Below are positions 6,118 to 12,392 of a stretch of DNA of 12,503 bases, in pieces (positions within the stretch are counted from its first letter, which is position 1; the number at the start of each line of letters is the position of its first letter). Below the pieces are notes generated by a model. It made no database searches. It saw nothing but the letters and a program-made list of their open reading frames with translations, and had not been told where the DNA came from. The stretch is from Baffinella frigidus. Taxonomy: Eukaryota; Cryptophyceae; Cryptomonadales; Baffinellaceae. A program made the position numbers and the translations under genes. The stretch covers positions 157,808 through 170,310 of the forward strand of contig MU646618.1 of the NCBI GenBank assembly GCA_026770585.1, written 5' to 3'.

Positions 6118-8074
6118 ATGGCGGGCTTGCAGTGGCTGAGGCGGGGAGGAAGAGCCGATGTGATGGGAGACCTGACGGACCTCTTCGCGCACTCGAGCAA
6201 CGAGATCGGAGGGTTATTTAAGAAGGTGAACGACATCTCTTTGACGGTTTTGTCGGAGGAAGCAGAGACCGTCGAGCAGCTACGAAGCAAGCTCCGAGCG
6301 GCTGAGGAGAAGAGCAGGGAGGAAGGAGAAACGAAGGCGCTGATGCGTGCAGCCCGTGCCCTCCGTCGGGGTGACTCGACGCTTGTGGTGGCGCTGGTTG
6401 TCGCGAAAAGGATTTGTGTCAACACTCCCCTTCCTCCCTCGAAATCGACACTCCTCCACGTCGCAGCTGCCCTCGGCGACCTCGAGACCTGCCAGCTCCT
6501 TGCCCGACACGGCGCACGCCCGTCACTCAACGCAGCTGGTCAGACACCGTCGGTGGTCTCTCTTCTTTCACAAGGCCATGGCGAAGCCCATTTCTTCCTC
6601 CGGGGACTAGAGAGCAGCGCGCCCTCGTCGCCAAGCCAACACTGGGGGGGCTCGGCGTGGTCTCCTGAACAAAGCTCCTGGCGGAGAAGCAGCGGGCCGA
6701 TGAGTGCCATTGAGCTGGGGTATCTCCCCCTGCCCTGCCTACCTTCCTCCGAGTTTGTCCCAAACAAGGACAAACTGCCCTGCACCTGAACGTCCCGCGT
6801 GGAGGGCTTCCCCCTGACGTGCTTTCCCCCATGGCGCGCTCGCAGGCCATCGTGGGCCAGCGCCGCGGCGACCGAGGAAGCGCACAGGGTGTTTCCCAGC
6901 GAGGGGATCCAGAGAAGTGAGGGAGGCGACGAACCGGAGGAGGAGGGGCCGCACCGCGACCTCGTCGAGACCGTGCTCGGGGCGATCGCGCTCTTCCAGT
7001 TCACCCCGACGATCTCTGGCCCGCCGTTCCCGCCGGACCCGAGGATTGAGCTGGACCTGGAGGCGGGGGAGAGGGTGGTGGTGCAGGCGTTTGGGAAGGG
7101 GGGTACGCCGCTGGCGGAGTGGGCCGTGGTGATGCGGGAGAGCACTGGGGAAGACGGCTTTGTCCCGGTACACGCCCCCCATTAATCTCATAAGGAGACA
7201 CTTATACTTTATAAACTGGATTTCAATCAAAATTACTACTCGTTTGCTTGAATATTACTAGTAAATATCGTTCTGTGTAGTAAATTTCATTGAATCCAGT
7301 TTATAGATTTTTAAGTGTTTGCCTATGAAATCAACGCCGCCACCAATCACGCACTGCCTTCCCCCGTCAATCACACTCTGTCTGCACTCCTCTCACTATC
7401 CCGTCACGTCGGACCGCGTGGCGCGCGGTGTCAAGCCAACCCACCCGTGTGCATCGCTTGAATCCCCGGTGCGTGCTCGTTCTTGAGGCTCACAGACATT
7501 GTATCACTCAACTCAAGGCTAAAGGGCCTATCTAGGACCTGTATCGAGAGTCATAAAGAAGAAGAAGAAGAGAATCCCCGGGGGAGGGTGTGGTCCATTG
7601 TGGGCACGGTGTGGGCCCTTGGAACCCTTGACTGCGCGTTGGAAGTGATGCTAACACCATCCTCATCCCTACGCCCTCACCCCTACACCCTGAACCATAT
7701 ACCTAAACCCTAAACCCTGAACCCTGAACCCTAACCCCCTTCACCCTTAACCCCAAAACCCTAAACCCTAAACCCTAAACCCTAAACCCTAAACCCTAAA
7801 CCCTAAACCCTAATCCCTAATCCCTGAAATCCTTAACCCTAAACAATAAACCATAAATTATGAACCCTGAACCCTGAACCCTCATTCCTAAACCCTAAAC
7901 CCTGGACCCTGGACCCTGGACCCTGGACCCAGGACCCCGGACCCTGGACTCTAAAACCTACACCCTAACACCTGAACCCTGAATCCTCAACCCGTTGAGC
8001 AGGTGAGCTACTTGGAATTCGATGAAGAGTGTGATGATGACTCCTGGAACGACGCCGCGTCCACCTGCGTGTGA
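6118..8074 (+). CDS. Ankyrin repeat and C-terminal SH3 domain protein, three exons
   Basis: Exons 6118-6719, 6846-7167 and 8003-8074 total 996 nt, or 331 residues plus stop. Seen: a charged helical stretch at about 45-85 that could form a coiled coil; an ankyrin-type repeat at about 110-165 (STLLHVAAALGDLETCQLL, ARHGARPSLNAAGQTP); an acidic linker at about 226-234; and an SH3 domain at about 249-313 (ALFQFTP, ELDLEAGERVVV, EWAVV, GEDGFVP|VSYLE), followed by an acidic tail DEECDDD. The SH3 end is split by intron 2 and is completed only by exon 3. Ankyrin followed by C-terminal SH3 recalls ASPP-type scaffolds, so a protein-binding adaptor role is inferred. The intron 1 donor is uncertain: 6657, 6660 and 6720 all keep phase. 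Without intron 2 splicing the protein ends PVHAPH at 7183-7185. Confidence 0.82.
6720..6845 (+). other. Ankyrin/SH3 intron 1
   Basis: A 126-nt intron if the donor is GGG|GTATCT at 6720; GTs at 6657 and 6660 are also in phase. The acceptor is GCGCTCGCAG (6844-6845). In-frame stop TGA near 6787 shows that the region cannot be read through. Confidence 0.6.
7186..7330 (+). mobile_element. M5 AT-rich inverted-repeat element in ankyrin/SH3 intron 2
   Basis: About 145 bp, strikingly AT-rich against GC-rich neighbours. The ends are TCTCATAAGGAGACACTTA and an inverted partner AAGTGTTTGCCTATGAAA; inward, CTATAAACTGGATTCAAT pairs with its partner near 7208-7230. The arms are about 55 bp with scattered mismatches. 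It starts 18 bp after the intron donor. Confidence 0.85.
7498..7573 (+). repeat. R2 copy 2, ending in GAA triplets
   Basis: The second copy of R2, in the same orientation, ending in GAAGAAGAAGAAGA. The A-rich 3' tail on both copies would fit a short retroposed element, but no target duplication was identified. Confidence 0.75.
7688..7990 (+). repeat. Telomere-like array (CCCTAAA on + strand)
   Basis: Seven perfect CCCTAAA units at 7759-7807, then CCCTAAT twice, flanked by degenerate CCCTGAA and CCCTGGA runs to about 7990. Orientation is opposite to the 2905-4128 array. It is much cleaner in its core than the larger array, suggesting it is younger or has been homogenised. It lies in intron 2 of the ankyrin/SH3 gene, directly before the acceptor. 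Confidence 0.92.
8003..8074 (+). CDS. Last exon of the ankyrin/SH3 gene
   Basis: After acceptor TTGAGCAG (8001-8002) the frame reads VSYLEFDEECDDDSWNDA and ends at TGA 8072-8074. It is too short to stand out as a frame, but joined in phase 0 to GEDGFVP at 7167 it completes the SH3 signature G-F-V-P-x-x-Y-L-E. Its acidic, low-repeat content contrasts with the CCCTAAA DNA immediately before it. A palindromic element begins 15 bp after the stop. Confidence 0.75.
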   Translation: MSYLEFDEECDDDSWNDAASTCV

Positions 8075-8088
8075 AACGCGAGAGACGT

Positions 8089-8190
8089 ATCCCTCAAGTG
8101 ACCATAGGGGGAATATTCACCCTAACTCGCCCTAGGCAGGTCCTAGGGCCCTACCGTAGGGCGTATGAGCCTACTGGCCACTTCAGGGAT
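8089..8190 (-). mobile_element. M1a palindromic MITE-like element
   Basis: A 102-bp element with terminal inverted repeats ATCCCT-x-AAGTG. The body contains CCCTACCGTAGGG and an AATATT-centred palindrome near 8107-8122. It is the reverse complement of M1c at 9269-9370 by eye along its whole length. It starts 15 bp after the ankyrin/SH3 stop, so it may lie in the 3' UTR, and it abuts M1b. Confidence 0.8.
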
Positions 8191-8296
8191 ATACCCCTTG
8201 AGTGCCCAGTAGGCTCTTACGACCTACCGTAGGGCCCTAGGACCTGCCTAGGACCTCTGGGCGGTCAAATTTGACCGCCTGGCCACTTAGGGCTAT
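8191..8296 (+). mobile_element. M1b palindromic MITE-like element
   Basis: A ~106-bp element beginning ACCCCTTGAGTG and ending GGCCACTTAGGGCTAT. The left half matches M1a and M1c; the right half instead matches M1d and carries the 20-bp perfect palindrome GGCGGTCAAATTTGACCGCC (8260-8279). It is head-to-head with M1a, so the shared halves form inverted arms of about 60 bp. Confidence 0.8.
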
Positions 8297-8418
8297 CATA
8301 GGGGTACCTCGCTTACAAGAAAACGCCACCCCCTAGGACCCTACAGCTGGCCTATGCGTAGGGTCCTATGGTGGTCATTGGGGGGGGGGGCTTTCTTATG
8401 AGTGAGGTACCCCTGTGA
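8296..8418 (+). mobile_element. M3a inverted-repeat element
   Basis: About 123 bp with ends TCATAGGGGTACCTCGCT and the reverse complement of TCACAGGGGTACCTCACT, then AAGAAA and C/G runs just inside each end. It directly abuts M1b. The interior has CCTAGGACCCTAC / GTAGGGTCC, again palindromic. Confidence 0.8.
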
Positions 8419-8731
8419 CGTGTTAACACGTAGGATCCACACTGCGGACTTCGAAGGGATTCCGTGAACAACACATAAGTCAATAATACATAAGGTAATG
8501 CAGTAGGGACATAGGGAGGTCCCCACGGATAAGGTAACAGAAAGTCGGGCAGAATTGGGGCAAAATCTCTTCGTTGCCCGCGGTGTAGTTATATTTCAAG
8601 TTTAAATAATTCATTAAAACTATTTAAATAATTCATTAAAACTATTGTCAATCTCGCCGCCGACACACATGTCATCTCCAGGGAAATCGCGTCTGTACAT
8701 GCCCACGTGCGGAGCGTTGCAGAGTGTGGGT
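8419..8731. other. No gene seen; AT-rich island
   Basis: Unique DNA around the 22-bp tandem duplication. No long frame, no recognised repeat. Confidence 0.6.
8601..8646 (+). repeat. 22-bp AT-rich perfect tandem duplication
   Basis: TTTAAATAATTCATTAAAAC plus TA, twice in tandem with two extra bases. It is an AT island in the non-coding stretch 8419-8730. Confidence 0.9.
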
Positions 8732-8812
8732 ATCTAGGCTCTAAGGGCATGTAAGGACGCAAGGTTATGAGGACACCACTTAGGCCTTCGAAGTAGATTC
8801 ACTTAGGCCTCC
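8732..8812 (+). repeat. R1 copy 2
   Basis: The same dispersed repeat as 495-566, in the same orientation, with an extra CTTAGGCCTTCGA-type segment that looks like internal duplication of the CTTAGGCCT motif. Confidence 0.75.
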
Positions 8813-8889
8813 TAAGTAGAGAGAGTAGAGAGACCTGGATTGAAACCAACACGGCCTCCATGTACATATTCACCCCCACAGAGGCTATG

Positions 8890-9095
8890 TCGGAGCAGGA
8901 CCTAGCGAGAGGCCTCCAGAGGCAGAGGGCGCTAGCGCGTGGTCGAGGATGGACCAGAGACACTCGAGCCGTGCGGCGTGCTGCTCTCTGGCAACCCTCC
9001 CAGCTTCCCCCCCCTGCGGTTCGAGCCGAACGCAACGTCAGGATGATTGGATGGTTGGAAGGCTCTCGTGGATTTCTGAGCAGCGCATGTGTTGC
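8890..9095 (+). CDS. Unrecognised coding-like segment cut by M3b
   Basis: Open from an ATG at 8860, with an acceptor-like CACCCCCACAG at about 8881. It reads EAMSEQDLARGLQRQRALAR and continues, rich in Arg and Ala, to ...MIGWLEGSRGFLSS, then runs into the M3b end and stops at 9118-9120. No domain recognised. The opposite strand is also open, so coding status is uncertain. Confidence 0.25.
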
Positions 9096-9231
9096 AACTA
9101 CAGGGCTACCTCGCTCATAAGAGAGCGCACCCCCCCCCCCCCGGGACCGCCACAGGGCCCTGGACATAGCTCTACTGTAGGTTCCTAGAGGGGGGCGGTT
9201 TCTTATGAGCGAGGTACCCATGTAGTTGGAA
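9092..9231 (+). mobile_element. M3b inverted-repeat element
   Basis: About 132-140 bp sharing the M3a end sequence TACCTCGCTCATAAGA, with inverted ends extending to AACTACA-x-GG. A run of 14 C follows the left end and a G run precedes the right end. It interrupts the coding-like frame at 8890-9095. Confidence 0.8.
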
Positions 9232-9268
9232 ATCGAAGCAACGAAGGAACCAAGAGTCCAAGCACAAT

Positions 9269-9370
9269 ATCCCCTAAGTGGCGAGTAGGCTCATACGCCC
9301 TACGGTAGGGCCCCAGGACCAGCCTAGGGCGAGTTAGGGCGAATATTCGCCCGTCCGCCACTTGAGGGAT
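9269..9370 (+). mobile_element. M1c palindromic MITE-like element
   Basis: A 102-bp element with ends ATCCCCTAAGTGGC and CCGCCACTTGAGGGAT. It carries the perfect palindrome GGGCGAATATTCGCCC (9338-9353). It is the same subtype as M1a, inserted 37-40 bp after an M3 element. No clear target duplication was seen. Confidence 0.8.
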
Positions 9371-9393
9371 AAACTCATGCCGAACAGGAAAAA

Positions 9394-9436
9394 GCTGACC
9401 TGCAGGCTCCACCCAGTCAATTTTCGAAGATGGAGC
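9394..9436 (-). repeat. R4 copy 1: duplicated exon-like segment
   Basis: A 43-bp segment repeated at 9541-9583. Minus-strand reading is LHLRKLTGWSLQ followed by a GTCAGC donor-like site. Confidence 0.7.
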
Positions 9437-9540
9437 CATTCCTCCCAAAAATTAGGCTACGCACAAGGTTGGATCACACTAGCCTGGTACAAATATTTAC
9501 AACCCCACATGTAAATAGGCCCCTCTTGCGTTCTGGAGTG

Positions 9541-9652
9541 GCTGACCTGCAGGGACCACCCGGACGATTTTCGGAGGTGGAGCGCCGCAGAGGCGTAGAA
9601 GTCCGGCAGCCCGAAACCCTCTTGCGTTGCCAGAAGGCATGCCCCTGCCACG
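9541..9652 (-). pseudogene. Coding-like fragment resembling the tail of a non-LTR reverse transcriptase
   Basis: Minus strand, about 9547-9652: reads LLATQEGFGLPDFYASAA then LHLRKSSGWSLQ, ending at CTGCAG|GTCAGC. The G-x-G-L-P-D-F pattern near an aliphatic stretch recalls the region after the thumb in LINE-type reverse transcriptases; this is suggestive only. The S element interrupts it (frame resumes at 9780 and beyond), and part of it is duplicated at 9394-9436. No catalytic YADD motif is present. Confidence 0.3.
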
Positions 9653-9779
9653 GTGTAGGAGGTGGGGTTAGAATCCATCCGGAAAATGCTCGTATGAGCG
9701 GCCGATACGGGGTACAGTACGTGGCACAATGCGTGGCATGTGCGGCGCTGACGCTGGTTGATTGGCAGTAAAATATCTC
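9653..9779. mobile_element. Element S copy 2
   Basis: A 127-bp copy of the S element in the same orientation, flanked by perfect 13-bp duplications TGCCCCTGCCACG (9640-9652 and 9780-9792); three more bases (GTG) match by chance or extend the duplication. The target differs from copy 1, so the flanks are true target duplications. It interrupts a minus-strand coding-like stretch related to reverse transcriptase tails. Confidence 0.85.
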
Positions 9780-9947
9780 TGCCCCTGCCACGGTGGACGC
9801 CAACTGAGAACCATCGCTGCAACGCCAGACTCTGCGGCAATGTGTTGCTGGAAAAACGCGCAGAACGGTTCAAAACCAGACGCGTTCTCCGACCAACCGC
9901 CCAGGTTTCCGGGTACACTGTCCCGCACAGGGTTTTCTGGAATAGTT

Positions 9948-10050
9948 GTCCCTTAAGTGGCCAGTAGGCTCATACGCCCTACCGTAGGGCCCTACGACCT
10001 GCCTAGGACCTCTTGGCCGTCAAATTTGACGGCCTGGCCACTTAAGGGAT
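9948..10050 (+). mobile_element. M1d palindromic MITE-like element
   Basis: A 103-bp element with near-perfect ends TCCCTTAAGTGGCCA and TGGCCACTTAAGGGA, making it the best preserved terminal pair. It has the central 20-bp palindrome GGCCGTCAAATTTGACGGCC (10015-10034), which differs from that of M1b by paired changes on both arms. Confidence 0.85.
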
Positions 10051-10080
10051 AGCCCGCGGCCCGCGCACGCGCTACAGGGC

Positions 10081-10233
10081 AACGTCCTGAAAACCGGGTA
10101 GTTAGGCCTACGGTATTGCCTACGGTAGGCCGTAGGGCTCCTAGGACCTAATATTCCGTAGGACCCCCCCTAGGCCCCTACGGCCTACCGTAGGCAATAC
10201 CGTAGGCTTAACTACCCGGTTTTCAGGACGTTA
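10081..10233 (+). mobile_element. M2a long perfect-arm palindrome
   Basis: A 153-bp element with arms of about 60-65 bp: AACGTCCTGAAAACCGGGTA at the left is matched by its reverse complement at the right, with one mismatch in the first ~58 positions by eye. The body repeats CCTACGGTA/TACCGTAGG motifs. The small centre (about 10147-10165) is AATATT plus a C run. It can form a large hairpin. Confidence 0.9.
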
Positions 10234-10312
10234 GTCTATGAACTCGCTACCGTACTCGCACGGTCCTGTTATGGTCCTCCACGGTTCGCCGCGGTTCGGA
10301 AGAGGAGCGTAA

Positions 10313-10463
10313 CCACCAACCCTCACGGCTTGGGCAAATCAACGATTTTCGATTTCCCGATTTCAAGGGGGTTGAAGTCGGAATCCGACTTCAACGGCTC
10401 CAATTCCCCTTGAACTCGGGAACTCGGAAATCGTCGATTTGCCCAAGCCATGAGGGTTGGTGG
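10313..10463 (+). mobile_element. M6 inverted-repeat element
   Basis: A 151-bp element with ~58-bp arms starting CCACCAACCCTCACGGCTTG, and a central 25-bp palindrome GTTGAAGTCGG...CCGACTTCAAC (10371-10395) around one unpaired base. Several arm mismatches exist, so it is older than M2a. No target duplication was seen. Confidence 0.85.
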
Positions 10464-10860
10464 AAGGAAACAAGGTTTTGATAGGTGATGACTGGCGTGG
10501 CGCTCGGCCGGCCGTCACCTCGACTGCACTCGAGACAAACTCTATCAAAATGTGGTAGATTCGAGGCGGGCTCGTCCCAGACTAGGCCCTCACGGCTAGG
10601 AGCTGACCGGCGTGGCCCTCTATGGGCGAGAAGTAAACGTGCGGCACGAAGCAGACGCGCAGACACTCCTCCTCCTCAGACCCGCGCCCGCCACCCTCCT
10701 CTTCCTGCGCGGGGGGGCTCCACCGTGAGTGTGGTGGCCATAGATGTGAGTGTGGCGGGCACAGTCGCGGTTCACCTGCAGGACACCCCCCAGTAACACC
10801 CCTCAACGCACAGGCTCGGGGCAGCGAGGGACGCGAGGGCAGAAGCTGAACGCATCATAT
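10464..10860. other. No supported gene
   Basis: Frames are open on both strands but none shows family motifs. TTTTGATAG (10476-10484) and CTATCAAAA (10542-10550) form a short inverted repeat around a GC-rich loop. Confidence 0.5.
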
Positions 10861-10894
10861 GATGTATTTGTTAAGGGGGGTTGAGCCTACCGAC
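10861..10894 (+). repeat. R6 copy 2
   Basis: The same ~34-bp sequence as 4637-4670, with about five differences. No larger element boundaries are visible. Confidence 0.6.
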
Positions 10895-11067
10895 ATTAAT
10901 TTCAAAAGTCAACGGCACCACCGGCGGTAACAGCCCAGGCTCGAGGTCCTTTAGGTCCTTGAGGTTTTTTTAGCTCCCAACATAGGCGGACACCGGAACT
11001 GGTTCTGTAGAAAGGCCATGCTTCCTTCTGGGACGGTAAGGAACGTGCGGGCAGAAGACGAAGTGCC

Positions 11068-11476
11068 CTAGAGGGTGGGGGGCACTGATGATTTATCGTG
11101 TTCTAATATCGCGGGCAGGAGGGGTTCAAGCTCAGCCTGAATAAACCCGTGCTCGACATACAAGCATTGCAGTTGCCCTTTCGTCTGCTCTAAAAGTCTT
11201 TTATGGCGAGCCGAGTTTTTCACGCAGGCAGAGCCAGGGGGTGCGTGGAGGGGGAGAGACGAGATCTTCGGCATGCTGGAGCACAGCCTGGAAGTAGTGA
11301 GCGAGCATGCCGCCCGTGTCCAGCTCCGTCCCTGCCCCGCACCCACTCTCAGAACGGAGGGTACCACGGGCCCGCTTCGCGAAGGTGAGAGTGGCTCGGA
11401 GAGAGTGATCCACTTTCATCGCGATCCATGATAGAATTAATCTCGGAACTGTCCTTCTAAACGATTCGTGGTACAA
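11068..11476 (-). CDS. Unrecognised minus-strand coding-like segment(s)
   Basis: One minus frame reads SWIAMKVDHSLRATLTFAKR and continues to MLAHYFQAVLQHAEDL (about 11266-11430). A second frame reads TKGQLQCLYVEHGFIQAELE to a stop at 11068-11070. A short intron starting CTC|GTCTCT and ending GAGCAG could join them in phase, but the donor is weak. Amino-acid composition is protein-like; no family recognised. Part is duplicated at 11545-11604. Confidence 0.35.
11340..11430 (+). repeat. R5 copy 1
   Basis: Source copy of a ~90-bp segment that recurs at 11545-11604 plus 11761-11793. It contains inverted CCACTCTCA/TGAGAGTGG at its ends, around 11343-11395. Confidence 0.8.
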
Positions 11477-11544
11477 ATCCAGATTTTTTAAAGCCCTAAA
11501 AGCACGAATATTTTAAAACCCTGAAAGTTCTTGGTGCAAATCTT

Positions 11545-11793
11545 CACCCACTCTCAGAAGGCAGAGTAGCACGGGCCTGCCTCGCGGAGGTGAGAGTGGC
11601 TCAGCACTAATATGGGAACAAGTATTATTCGTTTAAAAACATGGCAGGGAAACTTACTACACATAGGTCACGTCCCGAAGCATTCGTGTAGTACTTTGCA
11701 ACTGTCTTCGTGGCTCAGGTACAGGAGCGTACGGCTCCTCTCCCAGACTCTAAATGATTGGCTCGGTGAGAGTGATGCACTTACTGCGGTCCA
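11545..11793 (+). repeat. R5 copy 2, split by a ~156-bp insertion
   Basis: 11545-11604 matches the first part of R5 copy 1 and 11761-11793 matches the rest. The intervening 11605-11760 is absent from copy 1. GGCTCAG at 11598-11604 and GGCTCGG at 11760-11766 could be a 7-bp target duplication with one change. The insert has no inverted ends. Confidence 0.7.
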
Positions 11794-11833
11794 GGAGAGG
11801 GCATCCTGCTGTCCTCTCAATCAGCACTGAGCG

Positions 11834-12008
11834 CACGTTCATGGGCTAATGGACTAAAACTGGGGTAGTTAGGCCTACGGTAGGCAATACCGTAGGCCGT
11901 AGGGCTCCTATGACCAAAACGTCCTGGGATTGTGGCCTACAGTAGGAGGTCCTAGGCAATGCCGTACGCCTAATTACCTCATTTTTAGTCCGTTACCCTA
12001 TTAACGTG
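11834..12008 (+). mobile_element. M2b palindromic element
   Basis: About 175 bp with ends CACGTTCATGGGCTAATGG and an inverted near match at 11990-12008; arms continue through GACTAAAA and GTAGTTAGGCCTACGG. The left body matches M2a closely, except that an internal ~15-bp segment (TATTGCCT versus AGGCAATA) is inverted. The arms are less well matched than in M2a. Confidence 0.82.
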
Positions 12009-12125
12009 TCACGTGTTGGCGTGGGGCACGCATGAGCTTGGTTCGCGGGGGACGGGTGGGGAAATGGCATGCATCAAGGGTGCTGCCCCCCCCACGCCGC
12101 GAATCGCGCGCGGCGCCTGGCTGCT
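12009..12125. other. No gene seen
   Basis: GC-rich unique DNA with a C run at 12087-12094 and alternating CG near 12100-12116. Confidence 0.5.
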
Positions 12126-12190
12126 AGACACGGCAGCTGCCGAGCGGGCTACTGAAAACCCCTAGCCTGCAGTTCAAATTCGAGGTGTCT
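12126..12190 (+). ncRNA. tRNA-like fold, probably a decayed tRNA or tRNA-derived repeat
   Basis: Ends AGACAC and GTGTCT pair as an acceptor stem. A box-A-like GCTGCCGAGCGGG (12136-12148) resembles Leu/Ser tRNA D-arms. GGCTA/TAGCC forms a 5-bp anticodon-type stem with an 11-nt loop, and TTCAAAT stands where the T-loop should be. The T stem pairs poorly and the length is only 65 nt, so a working tRNA is unlikely. Confidence 0.35.
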
Positions 12191-12258
12191 GTCTTAATTT
12201 GGTAAATGAATCGTAAAACTTCTGGACAAGACTCCAATTTGAATCTCACGTGTGGTAC

Positions 12259-12294
12259 AAACTGGACGCGACTGGTAACGTTCGCATCCAGTTT
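12259..12294 (+). repeat. Hairpin AAACTGGACGCGA / TCGCATCCAGTTT
   Basis: 13-bp arms with one G-T type mismatch and a 10-nt loop. It has no poly-T tract or gene end next to it, so no terminator call is made. Confidence 0.55.
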
Positions 12295-12392
12295 TGGGGT
12301 GTGGAAATCAATTTGCGCCCCCCCCCGGAATTGGAGCCGCTTGGTGCCTCACATTTCACCTCGATTTTCAATTACGGGCTAGGGGTTTCCAC

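Larger units (their letters stand above)
7168..8002 (+). other. Ankyrin/SH3 intron 2, carrying the second telomere-like array
   Basis: GTACAC...GAGCAG, 835 nt. In order: AT-rich element M5 (7186-7330); a GC-rich unique stretch; dispersed repeat R2 (7498-7573) ending in GAA triplets; and a CCCTAAA array (7688-7990) ending 12 nt before the acceptor AG. A TAA at 7183-7185 would end an intron-retained product. Confidence 0.7.

Noticed and set aside
6540-7230. Long minus-strand frames under the ankyrin/SH3 gene
   Set aside because: Antisense shadows; the plus strand gives recognisable ankyrin and SH3 domains with consistent phase.
7759-7807. A true chromosome end
   Set aside because: Unique coding DNA continues on both sides, and the core is only seven perfect units.
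9664-9674. Pol III box B in the S element (GGTTAGAATCC)
   Set aside because: One mismatch to consensus, poorly kept in the other copy, and no box A at a suitable distance.
8089-10233. CRISPR array
   Set aside because: Repeats are few, palindromic, unevenly spaced and of several families in a eukaryotic setting; no cas genes.
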